IMG/VR virus record: IMGVR_UViG_3300021963_009201 | Coordinates: 62,001 to 126,000 of that record | Strand: one strand, 5' to 3' | Source: a virus | Length of the DNA: 64,000 nt | In this document: piece after piece, positions 35,958 to 43,303 of the stretch | Layout of the letters: each line of letters starts with the position of its first letter | How positions within the stretch are numbered: the first letter of the stretch is position 1 | The notes under the pieces: model-generated | What the model saw: only the letters and a program-made list of their open reading frames with translations | Told to the model about the DNA's origin: nothing | The model's database searches: none | Program-made: the position numbers and the translations under genes

Positions 35958-36137
35958 ATGATAAAAAATGTCTATGAAAATGGCGACTCAATAATTGAGG
36001 TTAGAGTCCATAAGGATGGCTATGTAGACTACTGGGTTCAGGTTGGTCAAGCTGGACTAATTCTTGATAGCGACAATATCCTCGACTTAACGCAACTGCT
36101 AAATGCTGTGTGTACAGAGCTGTTGGGAGAATTATGA
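35958..36137 (+). CDS. Small unknown protein
   Basis: 59 residues from ATG 35958. Beta hairpins followed by a helix (DYWVQVGQAGLILDSDNI, LLNAVCTELLGEL). Ends in ATGA overlap with the following small gene. Not recognised. Confidence 0.5.
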   Translation: MIKNVYENGDSIIEVRVHKDGYVDYWVQVGQAGLILDSDNILDLTQLLNAVCTELLGEL

Positions 36138-36283
36138 ATTTAGAAGATGATTTTATGGAAATTGGGAATACTGGCTTGATACCTATTGGTGAAGGTTTGT
36201 TTTGGGACAAGAAAACAAATTCAATAGTAGAACTAAAAAAGGAGGACGAAGATGACGCAGAAGAAGATGCCAAAAGAAGTTAA
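36134..36283 (+). CDS. Small acidic protein (49 residues)
   Basis: ATG overlaps the preceding TGA (ATGA), and GGGAG is just upstream. The end overlaps the metallopeptidase gene by 32 bases. Beta-type first half and a highly charged tail (KKEDEDDAEEDAKRS). Not recognised; supported by overlap pattern and ribosome site. Confidence 0.5.
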   Translation: MNLEDDFMEIGNTGLIPIGEGLFWDKKTNSIVELKKEDEDDAEEDAKRS

Positions 36284-36602
36284 AATAGGTCCATATAAAT
36301 TTCAGATCAAAAATGATAAACCATCAATGGACTCCGCCAGGGTCAGGTTCGAATCAATTGAAGCTATTGGGTTTACGTCAACTCATGAACAGTGTATTTA
36401 TGTTGATCCAGATTTAGGCGATGACATGCGAGCTGAAACACTTTTGCATGAAATTATACATGGCATTTGCGAGGCTACAGGCATCTCTACTTCTTTCGAC
36501 GAAAAAGAAGAAGAAACATTTATCGCAACAGTTACACCATTGCTATTAGATGTCTTGCGTAGCAATAGTGAAGTAGTCGACTATATGTTAGGTTTAGAAT
36601 AA
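36252..36602 (+). CDS. Small zincin-type metallopeptidase-like protein
   Basis: 116 residues, with AAAAAGGAGG upstream of the ATG. TLLHEIIHGICEATG contains HExxH, the zinc and catalytic motif of zincins, and EEEETF nearby may supply the third ligand (E of the gluzincin-type helix). A beta sheet precedes it (YKFQIKND, CIYVDPDL). Similar short phage proteins belong to the ImmA/IrrE or SprT-like group; which one is not settled. Possible role: cleavage of a host regulator or virion maturation. Confidence 0.6.
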   Translation: MTQKKMPKEVKIGPYKFQIKNDKPSMDSARVRFESIEAIGFTSTHEQCIYVDPDLGDDMRAETLLHEIIHGICEATGISTSFDEKEEETFIATVTPLLLDVLRSNSEVVDYMLGLE

Positions 36603-36604
36603 TT

Positions 36605-37393
36605 ATGACAGTTAAGCTATTAGATGAATTAAGCGATTTTGAGAAGTTATCCTTAATACCGATAAGTTACTCTAGGTTAAATACTCTTGATATGTGTGAA
36701 GCAAAGTATTTTTTTTCATATATCCTCAAAGAACCCCAAGCATTTGGACACGCCGCAACGTTGGGCAACATATTGCATAAAGTCTTAGAGGAAAAATTAG
36801 AACCAAACAAAACCATAAGCAAAGACGACTTAGAGACGTTTATCTCGGAATACCATAGTCAAATCCCTTCTTACGATCCAAAATCTGAAATACCGGATAA
36901 TTTCCTTGTCGACGGGGAAAATATGATAACCGAGTTTATCGACCGCCATGACGGAGAATCTTTCAGTATCGAGTACAAAGAAAAAGGGTTTAGCATAGTT
37001 ATAGGCAATGCCTTAGTCAATGGGTATATTGATAGGGTCGACATAGTTGGTGACACTCTTTACATTACTGATTATAAGTCTGGAAAACGTGAAGAATCCC
37101 AAAAGAAAATACCATTTAATGTCCAGTTGGGCATATACGCCCTTGCTATGAAGCGGGAATATCCAGATAAACAAATTCATGCGTCACTTTATTATCTTCG
37201 CTCCGGAAAGCAAAAAGGCCACCTCTATACAGACGATGACCTTAATGCTATTGAGTTATTGATTATGGAACTTGTTAATAAATTGATTAATAAGAATAAC
37301 TTCTCTTATACGCCAAACTCTTTTATATGCTCATTTTGCGATTACGCAAAGAATGGGGTATGCTCAGTTGGTGCTAAGAGGGCGCGACATTAA
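36605..37393 (+). CDS. Cas4/RecB-like PD-(D/E)XK exonuclease
   Basis: 262 residues. ISYSRLNTLDMCEAKYFFSY (N-terminal Cys), TLGNILHKVLEE (active-site His region), NGYIDRVD plus LYITDYKSGKR, the G-x-I-D...D-x-K catalytic core, VQLGIYALAM (QxxxY motif), and FICSFCDYAKNGVC (three Cys) completing a 4Fe-4S cluster. All catalytic residues are present, unlike the relative at 28648-29454. It probably degrades or resects DNA in recombination. Last gene of the long plus-strand run; its stop codon lies in the loop of a perfect convergent hairpin. Confidence 0.82.
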   Translation: MTVKLLDELSDFEKLSLIPISYSRLNTLDMCEAKYFFSYILKEPQAFGHAATLGNILHKVLEEKLEPNKTISKDDLETFISEYHSQIPSYDPKSEIPDNFLVDGENMITEFIDRHDGESFSIEYKEKGFSIVIGNALVNGYIDRVDIVGDTLYITDYKSGKREESQKKIPFNVQLGIYALAMKREYPDKQIHASLYYLRSGKQKGHLYTDDDLNAIELLIMELVNKLINKNNFSYTPNSFICSFCDYAKNGVCSVGAKRARH

Positions 37394-37408
37394 AAGGTTG
37401 CGCCCTCT
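37377..37408. terminator. Hairpin between convergent genes, both stop codons in loop
   Basis: AGAGGGCGCGAC (37377-37388) pairs with GTTGCGCCCTCT (37397-37408) over 12 bp with one G-U; the 8-base loop contains the TAA of the plus-strand gene (37391-37393) and the complement of the minus-strand gene's stop (37390-37392). No long U tract follows on either strand. It could act as bidirectional terminator or RNA-end stabiliser. Confidence 0.6.
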
Positions 37409-37554
37409 AGGTTTACGTTTGCCATAACCTCTAAGGGGTCAATGTCGATATGGGAAAGCTCATATGCTTGCCCTGCGGGGACACCGTAATCAACGAGGTC
37501 GCAAAAAACGTTATCGGTTACTATCTGGATGAGTTGTTCATTTACTGTATTCAT
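37390..37554 (-). CDS. Small orphan minus-strand protein
   Basis: 54 residues from ATG at 37554. Acidic and soluble (NEQLIQIVTDNVFCDLVDYG, HIDIDPLEVMANV). It is the only minus-strand gene amid 42 kb of plus-strand genes, with its own extended -10 seven bases before the ATG and no Shine-Dalgarno, which implies a leaderless mRNA. Not recognised; a small early regulator or host-takeover protein is plausible. Confidence 0.6.
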   Translation of the reverse strand: MNTVNEQLIQIVTDNVFCDLVDYGVPAGQAYELSHIDIDPLEVMANVNLEGATF

Positions 37555-37561
37555 GTCGCTT

Positions 37562-37570
37562 ATTTTAGCA
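37562..37570 (-). promoter_or_regulatory. Extended -10 promoter, minus strand, leaderless
   Basis: Read on the minus strand: TGCTAAAAT (TGn plus TAAAAT), 7 bases before the ATG at 37554. Same geometry as the leaderless promoters at 18478 and 21960. Divergent from the plus-strand promoter at 37596. Confidence 0.55.
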
Positions 37571-37595
37571 CTCTTTCTTATGTGTTGCAACTTTT

Positions 37596-37624
37596 TTGAT
37601 TTTTTTTCTTAATTAGTGTAAAAT
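37596..37624 (+). promoter_or_regulatory. Sigma70-type promoter for endonuclease/sigma-factor unit
   Basis: TTGATT (37596-37601), 17-base spacer, TAAAAT (37619-37624). A canonical host-type promoter, followed by ACGGAGG ribosome site and ATG at 37645. It would let host RNA polymerase transcribe the phage sigma factor gene. Confidence 0.65.
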
Positions 37625-37644
37625 TATCTTTTACGGAGGTTTAG

Positions 37645-38562
37645 ATGACTGCATCTTGGTCACCCATAGAGGATACGTTTCTCATAGAAAACGCTCACCG
37701 CATGTCTTATGAAGAGCTGTCATTATATCTGGATAAGACGCAGAATGCAATTAGGGAGAGAAGTATTATCCTAGATTGCGTATCATCGGTCTCGGGAGCC
37801 AAAAGCGTACACAAAGTCTGTGCTTACGCAGAATGTAGGAGAATTTTTAAAGTTAAAAAATCGGAGTACTTTAAAAATAATAAGATATTTTGTTCAGACG
37901 AATGCAAAAGTTTTTATGATGCACTTTTTTACCCAACTAAAGAAGAAATTGAAAAACAAATTACTGAGGGTAAAAGTTTTCAGGAAATATCCCAAAAGTT
38001 TAAAATGCCCCAAGGCGCTATGTATGAATGCTATTTGCGTTATGGTTTAAACGGACGTCCTAAAGATTTGGAAAAAATCTTATTGTTAAACCAACAAAAA
38101 TCTAAGGTAGAAAAAAGAAATACAGCACTAAATCAATCTGGCAGGTTTCCTATGACTAAGTTTAGGGGTGGCTATAAACCTTACCTTGGCGTCTCCGTAA
38201 GGAGCGGCTGGGAGAATAATGTTCTCTTATGGCTTAATCACCAGAGGATAAAATGGGATTATGAACCTGAGGTCTTTTACTTCAATGAAGTAAAGCGCGG
38301 AACTAAAGGTTATACACCTGATATATGGTTGAAGAAAGAAAAAATATGGATAGAAGTTAAAGGCTATCTATCGTCTGTTGATAAAACAAAAACAAAAAGA
38401 TTCAAAAAATACTACCCAGATCAATTTAAAAACCTGCATGTTATAACTAAAAATGATAAAGTAGAAAGTACAAAGTTTTTTCAAGATATGGGCGTACCAG
38501 TGTATGCTTTTTATGATGACATAAACGAAGGATTTAATCATTTACCAAATTGGATACACTAA
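37645..38562 (+). CDS. HTH + zinc finger + PD-(D/E)XK endonuclease
   Basis: 305 residues. N-terminus is SANT/HTH-like (SWSPIEDTFLIENAHRM, LSLYLDKTQNAIRERS), then a Cys4 finger (CAYAECRRIF and FCSDECKSF), a second HTH-like helix pair (SFQEISQKFKMPQGAMYE), and a C-terminal nuclease domain: VRSGWENNVLLWL (Glu), GYTPDIWL (PD) and IWIEVKGYLS (ExK). This matches T7-endonuclease-I/TnsA-like or intron-type endonucleases with modular DNA-binding fronts. It may be a Holliday-junction or site-specific endonuclease. It is the first gene after a sigma70 promoter, followed by the sigma factor. Confidence 0.72.
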   Translation: MTASWSPIEDTFLIENAHRMSYEELSLYLDKTQNAIRERSIILDCVSSVSGAKSVHKVCAYAECRRIFKVKKSEYFKNNKIFCSDECKSFYDALFYPTKEEIEKQITEGKSFQEISQKFKMPQGAMYECYLRYGLNGRPKDLEKILLLNQQKSKVEKRNTALNQSGRFPMTKFRGGYKPYLGVSVRSGWENNVLLWLNHQRIKWDYEPEVFYFNEVKRGTKGYTPDIWLKKEKIWIEVKGYLSSVDKTKTKRFKKYYPDQFKNLHVITKNDKVESTKFFQDMGVPVYAFYDDINEGFNHLPNWIH

Positions 38563-38569
38563 GGAACCT

Positions 38570-39421
38570 ATGCCTAAAGCTAAGTCTAAACCAAAAAAAG
38601 ATATTTCAAATCAATACTATACGCTGACAGAAGACGAGATACAAGACCTCATTTCTAAGGCTAAAGATGGCGTATCTAGCGCTCAAATGGAGCTTCTAAA
38701 GATATTTGAGCCTTTCCTGAGTAAATATGTAACGCTATTGCACTATGGTAAGTATAAACTTTCTGATTATGATATACGTCAGTTTATAAACCTTTTCGTA
38801 CCAGATAAAATGGTTGGCTTTTACCTAAAGCGCAATAAGCTTAATTCTGTGGGGCTTTCTAAGGTCCAGGAAACCGTACAGGGAATTAGATATATGGTGG
38901 AACGCTATGGCGACGAGGAGGATACAAGGCAGACTGTTCATCTTGCATTTCTTCAATGCCTAATGAATTATAAGAGGACAGAGTCTAAAGCTGGAGGTTA
39001 TGTTCCTTTTAGCGGGTATATTTATAGTTATTTTTATTTTATTTTAAGTAAACATGTTAAGACATTCCTAATTGATCAGCTTGGTAGAAAAACTTTTCCC
39101 TTAATCAGTGATGAGGATTTTGGCGAAACAGAATCTGACGAAAAGCCTCAAGGGTTTACTGCCCCACCTGAACCTTCGGTGGAGGACTTACTAGGGCCTG
39201 AGATAATTGACGAATTTTGGGTAGCTGGTGATACGGTTATCTTCCCTTTCGATAGAATCACTATGCAAGAACGGCAACTTTTAAAGTGGAGATTTGTTGA
39301 TGGTTACAAATCGAGCGAAATAGCACAAAGAATAACTGAACACCCTAATACCGTAAGGGAACATTTTAATAAAATAAGACTTAAATTAATGGATGCACTA
39401 ATGGAGAGCGAACTCTCTTAA
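38570..39421 (+). CDS. Phage RNA polymerase sigma factor-like protein
   Basis: 283 residues. A central sigma2-like helical region (TRQTVHLAFLQCLMNYKRTE, VPFSGYIYSYFYFILSKHVK) precedes a sigma4-type helix-turn-helix: ITMQERQLLKWRFVDGYKSS, then EIAQRITEHPNTVREHFNKI. Lys-rich N-terminus. It likely redirects host RNA polymerase to phage promoters, probably for the fibre, lysis and virion genes, which carry a shared ATTACTAATA motif. A transcribed spacer of only 7 bases links it to the endonuclease gene. Confidence 0.72.
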   Translation: MPKAKSKPKKDISNQYYTLTEDEIQDLISKAKDGVSSAQMELLKIFEPFLSKYVTLLHYGKYKLSDYDIRQFINLFVPDKMVGFYLKRNKLNSVGLSKVQETVQGIRYMVERYGDEEDTRQTVHLAFLQCLMNYKRTESKAGGYVPFSGYIYSYFYFILSKHVKTFLIDQLGRKTFPLISDEDFGETESDEKPQGFTAPPEPSVEDLLGPEIIDEFWVAGDTVIFPFDRITMQERQLLKWRFVDGYKSSEIAQRITEHPNTVREHFNKIRLKLMDALMESELS

Positions 39422-39446
39422 GTCCTAAGAAAGTGGATTAAAAATT

Positions 39447-39617
39447 ATGACAACTGCTACAAACGACATTTCATACGCAAGGGACTTTTGCCTTAATTGC
39501 GGGCACTATCATCGCAAGGATAACTCTAGTAAACCATTTGACTGCATGTTAGGCCATGACTGTAAATGTAAGGAAAAGAACTTTTTACCAAGAAAAAATA
39601 AGGGTTCTTTTGGTTGA
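39447..39617 (+). CDS. Small Cys-rich zinc protein (56 residues)
   Basis: ATG at 39447, stop at 39617. Six zinc-ligand candidates: FCLNCGHYH, FDCMLGHDCKCKEK, giving C2H2/C4-like coordination. Basic tail (FLPRKNKGSFG). Sits between the sigma factor and the fibre promoter region; possibly a transcription accessory. Ribosome site weak. Confidence 0.5.
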   Translation: MTTATNDISYARDFCLNCGHYHRKDNSSKPFDCMLGHDCKCKEKNFLPRKNKGSFG

Positions 39618-39625
39618 GTCAAATA

Positions 39626-39643
39626 CCTATTACTAATATAGGG
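39626..39643 (+). promoter_or_regulatory. ATTACTAATA motif in an inverted repeat before fibre gene
   Basis: CCTAT-TACTAAT-ATAGG (39626-39642) contains ATTACTAATA at 39629-39638. The same 10-mer occurs at 41284 and 42498, each in the short spacer before a fibre, lysin or holin-like gene. A small hairpin (CCACA-TAG-TGTGG, 39647-39659) follows. Candidate late promoter for the phage sigma factor. Confidence 0.4.
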
Positions 39644-39693
39644 TGTCCACATAGTGTGGGATAAATCTTTTATTTAAGCTTAAAGGACCAAAT

Positions 39694-40368
39694 ATGAGTG
39701 TTAGATTCCAATTCAACCGCGGCACTGCAGCAGCATGGACTGCGTCAAACCTTGTTTTGACCGCCGGAGAAATGGGTGTTGAAACTGATACTGGCAAGTT
39801 CAAGGTTGGCGATGGGACAACTGCCTGGAACTCCCTTAGCTACTCTTCTGGCCCAACTGGACCTACGGGCCCTATTGGACCTACGGGCCCAACCGGGTCT
39901 ACTGGCCCGACCGGACCTACTGGAGCTGCCTCTACAGTGACCGGCCCAACCGGGTCTACTGGCCCGACCGGACCTACTGGTGCCACTGGATCCACTGGTC
40001 CTACCGGGGCGGCCTCAACTGTGACAGGCCCAACCGGGGCATCCGGCGACTGGTCTACAGCGCAGACGCTTAACTCACAAAGTGGCACATCCTACACTGT
40101 TCAGTCCACGGATGTTGGGAAACTTATAGTCACAACAGGTGCTGGTTCTGGCGGTATTGTTACTGTTACGGTTAATACTGGGCTGGGGTTAGTTGCCGGC
40201 CAAAGAATAGACTTATTGCAAACGGGAACCGGCCAAATTAGCATTGCGGGTACTGCAACAGTTAATGGAACGCCAACCAAAAAGACTAGAGCACAATATA
40301 GTGCAGCCACACTTATTTGCACGGCCACTGATACCTACGTAATCGTTGGCGATTTGGCGGCTTCGTAA
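39694..40368 (+). CDS. Collagen-like tail fibre protein
   Basis: 224 residues. The first 50 residues ([34 protein letters not shown]) are the common phage fibre N-terminal domain that attaches to the tail. Residues about 51-128 are collagen-like Gly-x-y repeats ([13 protein letters not shown]), which trimerise. The C-terminal 95 residues form a beta domain ([28 protein letters not shown]). AAAGGACC precedes the ATG. The stop overlaps the adhesin gene start by one base (TAATG), so the two proteins are likely made together as fibre and tip. Confidence 0.85.
   Translation: MSVRFQFNRGTAAAWTASNLVLTAGEMGVETDTGKFKVGDGTTAWNSLSYSSGPTGPTGPIGPTGPTGSTGPTGPTGAASTVTGPTGSTGPTGPTGATGSTGPTGAASTVTGPTGASGDWSTAQTLNSQSGTSYTVQSTDVGKLIVTTGAGSGGIVTVTVNTGLGLVAGQRIDLLQTGTGQISIAGTATVNGTPTKKTRAQYSAATLICTATDTYVIVGDLAAS
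39850..40045 (+). repeat. Collagen-like tandem repeats
   Basis: In-frame 9-base units encode Gly-Pro-Thr (consensus GGCCCAACC or GGACCTACC). A longer block of about 60 bases, encoding [10 protein letters not shown] flanked by repeats, occurs twice. Such tracts change length by slippage or recombination and can alter fibre length. Confidence 0.8.
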
Positions 40369-41213
40369 TGCCTAGCACTGTTGGAATCGTTGCTTCGGGG
40401 GAGATGTTCCCATTTTTTACTGGAGGCACTGTTACTGTAGTAGGCGGATACCGAGTCCATAGATTTACTACTTCCGGCATAGCAACACTCACTATGGTTT
40501 ACCCTGGTGAAGTTAGTTATTTAGTGGTTGGTGGTGGAGGTGCTGGCGGCTCGAACGTCACAGGCACCTATAGCCGAGTGGGTGCTGGTGGCGGTGGAGC
40601 AGGTGGCCTTCGTACTGGAACCCTGTCGATCACCGGTAATCAGACCATCACGGTCGGCTCGGGTGGTACGGGGGCAAGCGCCGTGTCCGTAGGAGCGAAC
40701 GGAGGTAACTCCTCCATTGGGTCTCTTGTCATAGCCACTGGTGGTGGTGGGGGGGGAGCATCTTCGGTTGGTTCTAACGGAGGATCGGGCGGTGGTGGTG
40801 GTGCGCGGACAAGTGCGTCATTCGCTGGTGGAACCGGTGTCTCCGGTCAGGGATTTGCTGGAGGTACAGGCAACTACACCACGGCTGGCGCGCAACCCGC
40901 TGGTGGTGCTGGCGGTGGCGGAGCAGGCGCAGTCGGAGAATCGGGTATTGGCTCAATGACTGGTGGCGTTGGCCTCAGTATCTCGATTGCCGGAGTGAGT
41001 GAGGACTTTGCTGGTGGAGGCAACGGCGGTACTAATACGAACTCTGGCAACTCTACCAATATCGGATTCGGCGGAGGTCTGAGTGCTGGTGGAACGGGCG
41101 GAACCGCAACGTCAGGTACTGTCAACAAGGGCGCAGGTGGAGGCGGACACGCAGGTGGTGGAACTGCTGGTTCCGGTGGCTCAGGCGTAGTTATTATCTG
41201 GTATAAGATCTAA
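40368..41213 (+). CDS. Glycine-rich tail-fibre tip adhesin
   Basis: 281 residues, over one third Gly. N-terminal beta strands (GTVTVVGGYRVHRFTTSG, LTMVYPGEVSYLVVGGGG) lead into long poly-Gly motifs (GAGGGGAGGLRTG, GSGGGGGARTSAS) and a closing GSGGSGVVIIWYKI. This is the general plan of phage glycine-rich adhesins such as T-even gp38, where Gly motifs pack as polyglycine-II helices and loops between them contact the receptor. The local GC content is clearly higher than in neighbouring DNA. Variable Gly loops make it the prime host-range candidate. Confidence 0.78.
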   Translation: MPSTVGIVASGEMFPFFTGGTVTVVGGYRVHRFTTSGIATLTMVYPGEVSYLVVGGGGAGGSNVTGTYSRVGAGGGGAGGLRTGTLSITGNQTITVGSGGTGASAVSVGANGGNSSIGSLVIATGGGGGGASSVGSNGGSGGGGGARTSASFAGGTGVSGQGFAGGTGNYTTAGAQPAGGAGGGGAGAVGESGIGSMTGGVGLSISIAGVSEDFAGGGNGGTNTNSGNSTNIGFGGGLSAGGTGGTATSGTVNKGAGGGGHAGGGTAGSGGSGVVIIWYKI

Positions 41214-41269
41214 GAACGTCCTTTATGAGGGGTTGAACGCGGAAAGTACAAAACTGCGCAAATTTGATT

Positions 41270-41293
41270 TATACTATAGTATAATTACTAATA
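41270..41293 (+). promoter_or_regulatory. Palindrome plus ATTACTAATA promoter region of endolysin
   Basis: TATACTATAGTATA (41270-41283) is a perfect 14-bp palindrome overlapping TATAAT (41280-41285) and the ATTACTAATA motif (41284-41293). ATG-GTA-TAT-AAA-TAA directly behind forms a four-codon reading frame, possibly by chance. The endolysin ribosome site AGGAG and ATG follow at 41312-41327. Confidence 0.45.
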
Positions 41294-41324
41294 TGGTATA
41301 TAAATAAAAACTAGGAGAAAAATT

Positions 41325-42398
41325 ATGGGTTATTACCTATTGGACAATCCGCCAGCAAGTAGACAATTTTACCCTTCTCGCCAAAATGGTATCAGTGGTG
41401 GGGTTGTAATCCACACGACAGAAGGTTCCGGTGGCTATACGTCGGCAGAAAACACAGCAGGATTTATTTCTAGGCGATCTGACCCTGGTAGCTATCACTG
41501 TATAGTTGATTCAGAACCCAACACTGCAGTACAGATGATGCCAGATGACTATACGGCATTTGGAGTCGCAGCATCGGGATACAATAGCAAATGCTGGATG
41601 ATCGCAATTGCCGCACGTTCATCGGATCTGAACCCAGATAGTCCAGAGACTCAGACAGAGATTGATAACATGGGTCGCGAGATCGCAGCATTTTGGCAGC
41701 GTAATGGCATTAATGTAGCCGAAGCTTCACAGTTTATTGGTGAAGATGTTAAGGATCGACCAGGTCTCGCCCACCATGGCGATGTTCAGCCCTGGGACAG
41801 ATCTGACGCATGGTCCCGCAGGGAAGACCGGTGGGCCTTTGATGCGGCTTTACTACAGGCTATTGAGCGCCACAGTGGCACGGCCCCCATAGCACCTCCT
41901 ACCCCTACTCAGCCCGTCCCTGTGGCCCCGGAGAGCGTCTGGAAGCTCGGCTCCACTGGAGATAAGGTCAAGCAGATACAGGGCATTGTAGGGGTTGCCC
42001 AGGATGGTGTATTTGGCCCAAAGACAGAAGCAGCCGTCCGCCAATGGCAGTCAAATCTTGGCATCGGTGCTGACGGCGTCTGGGGCCCTCAGACTGAGCA
42101 GGCAACACATGATCTATTCGTCTTCCTCGCTAATCTATCAGCAGTAGAACAGACTGCACCGGATAACCCATTTTTTGTGGCTCTTAACAATGCAACTCAG
42201 CAGGTTCTCCGTATGGGGTCAAACGGCGATGCTGTAAAGATCCTTCAAGCCGGACTTAACGGCAAGGGCTATAGGCTCGTTGCTGACGGAGTATTTGGCT
42301 CAAATACGGATGGTGCTGTTAGGCGTTTCCAGGCAGATAGAGGGCTTCAGGCCGATGGTATTGTTGGGCCACGGACCTGGAATGCTCTTTTATCTTAA
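41325..42398 (+). CDS. Endolysin: N-acetylmuramoyl-L-alanine amidase with two peptidoglycan-binding domains
   Basis: 357 residues. Amidase_2 domain (about 1-190): [11 protein letters not shown] with the first zinc His (H30), SYHCIVD, and [17 protein letters not shown] with the other zinc His/Asp ligands; it cleaves the glycan-peptide bond of peptidoglycan. A Pro-rich linker ([17 protein letters not shown]) leads to PG_binding_1 repeat 1 (about 205-265, [26 protein letters not shown]) and repeat 2 (about 297-355, [29 protein letters not shown]). No signal peptide, so export depends on a holin. GC is higher than in flanking genes. Strong terminator follows. Confidence 0.92.
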   Translation: MGYYLLDNPPASRQFYPSRQNGISGGVVIHTTEGSGGYTSAENTAGFISRRSDPGSYHCIVDSEPNTAVQMMPDDYTAFGVAASGYNSKCWMIAIAARSSDLNPDSPETQTEIDNMGREIAAFWQRNGINVAEASQFIGEDVKDRPGLAHHGDVQPWDRSDAWSRREDRWAFDAALLQAIERHSGTAPIAPPTPTQPVPVAPESVWKLGSTGDKVKQIQGIVGVAQDGVFGPKTEAAVRQWQSNLGIGADGVWGPQTEQATHDLFVFLANLSAVEQTAPDNPFFVALNNATQQVLRMGSNGDAVKILQAGLNGKGYRLVADGVFGSNTDGAVRRFQADRGLQADGIVGPRTWNALLS

Positions 42399-42437
42399 GA
42401 AATAGTTTTTAACAACTATAATTTAGCTTGGACATAC

Positions 42438-42469
42438 AATAGGACCCCACTAGGGGTCCTATTTTTTTT
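42438..42469 (+). terminator. Intrinsic terminator after endolysin
   Basis: AATAGGACCCC (42438-42448), loop ACTA, GGGGTCCTATT (42453-42463), then six more T. An 11-bp perfect stem with U tract; textbook Rho-independent terminator. Confidence 0.92.
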
Positions 42470-42490
42470 GTATTCTTGTTCTTCATAAAT

Positions 42491-42512
42491 ATAAGTTATT
42501 ACTAATACTTAT
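42491..42512 (+). promoter_or_regulatory. ATTACTAATA motif before membrane/coiled-coil gene
   Basis: ATAAGT-TATTACTAAT-ACTTAT: inverted repeat flanking the same ATTACTAATA core (42498-42507) found at 39629 and 41284. It lies directly behind the terminator and 35 bases before the next ATG, as expected for a promoter. Confidence 0.45.
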
Positions 42513-42542
42513 GTTGTCCGTCCACCACGTAAAGGGTACTCG

Positions 42543-42980
42543 ATGCTATTGACTATACTGGCAGAACTCCCTCAATGGCTAAACAATTTAGCCACAGATT
42601 TAGGGACTTTATGGCCTATCGTGCTTTTTGTAGGTGCGGCGTACGGCTTAATAAAATGGATCACTAGAAAATTCCAGCAAGAAGTAAAAGAGCTTATCAT
42701 AGGAGAGGTGGAACCTATTAAGGCAGAGTTCAAAAACAATGGTGGATCATCCTTCAAGGATTCTGTAGACAGAATAGAAGAAGGCTATAAGAGCGTCAGA
42801 ACAGATTTAGATCATATGAAGTCCGACATTGATTGCATAAGAGCGGATATATTGTCTATAGCAAAAAAGTCCCAAGACGATCATAGAGCCCTGAGGGATA
42901 TGATCAAAAGTCTTGAGACTAAAAATGACAATATGTGGCAAGAAATTCAAAAAGTCAAGCCTAAAAAAACAGACTTTTAG
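42543..42980 (+). CDS. Single-TM membrane protein with cytoplasmic coiled coil (holin-like/LysZ-like)
   Basis: 145 residues. One hydrophobic segment (LWPIVLFVGAAYGLIKWI, about 23-40) and then a long charged coiled coil (SFKDSVDRIEEGYKSVRTDL, SLETKNDNMWQEIQKVK). Proteins of this design sit next to lysins in actinophages, where they act as holin, antiholin or spanin-like helper. Its position after the amidase supports a lysis role. Its stop overlaps the convergent minus-strand gene by four bases. Confidence 0.62.
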   Translation: MLLTILAELPQWLNNLATDLGTLWPIVLFVGAAYGLIKWITRKFQQEVKELIIGEVEPIKAEFKNNGGSSFKDSVDRIEEGYKSVRTDLDHMKSDIDCIRADILSIAKKSQDDHRALRDMIKSLETKNDNMWQEIQKVKPKKTDF

Positions 42981-43303
42981 GCGCGACCTTCATTCTGCGC
43001 ATCTTTAATTAAAGAGTATCTTTGAAAGGTCTCGCTAGACGTAAGTGCAAACCCAATCTCTGCAGCTTTTGTTATTGCTGCGTGCAGGGAGTCTAGATCT
43101 TGCATTGATTCACCGTTTAATGGTAGTGCGAGGCCAGAATATACGTCGATATTTTCAAAATTGCCAATGTTTGCCTTCCTATTAACTCCGCAGATAAAAA
43201 CCGGAACTGTTGTAACAGCAATACTTGACAGAGTTTGCTCAATGGCTTCTTCAATTGGGGAGTTGTTAGTCTGGTCTTTTGCAGTTTTTGATATATTAGG
43301 CAT
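42977..43303 (-). CDS. Unknown small protein, last gene of the minus-strand block
   Basis: 108 residues. Hydrophobic-core sheet and helix pattern (IAVTTVPVFICGVNRKANIG, DSLHAAITKAAEIGFALTS). Translationally coupled to the dNMP kinase gene (8-base overlap). Converges tail-to-tail with the plus-strand lysis unit. Not recognised. Confidence 0.5.
   Translation of the reverse strand: MPNISKTAKDQTNNSPIEEAIEQTLSSIAVTTVPVFICGVNRKANIGNFENIDVYSGLALPLNGESMQDLDSLHAAITKAAEIGFALTSSETFQRYSLIKDAQNEGRA

Noticed and set aside
39850-40045. Regular repeats considered as a CRISPR array
   Set aside because: Units are 9-base in-frame codon repeats without unique spacers; they are collagen-like coding repeats.
39840-41128. 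Long minus-strand frames opposite the collagen-like and glycine-rich genes
   Set aside because: They are Pro/Val repeats produced by complementing Gly-Pro-Thr and Gly codons; no ribosome sites and no packing with other genes.
41293-41307. Four-codon reading frame MVYK before the endolysin as a leader peptide
   Set aside because: It has no ribosome site of its own and lies within the ATTACTAATA promoter motif; chance is the simpler explanation.
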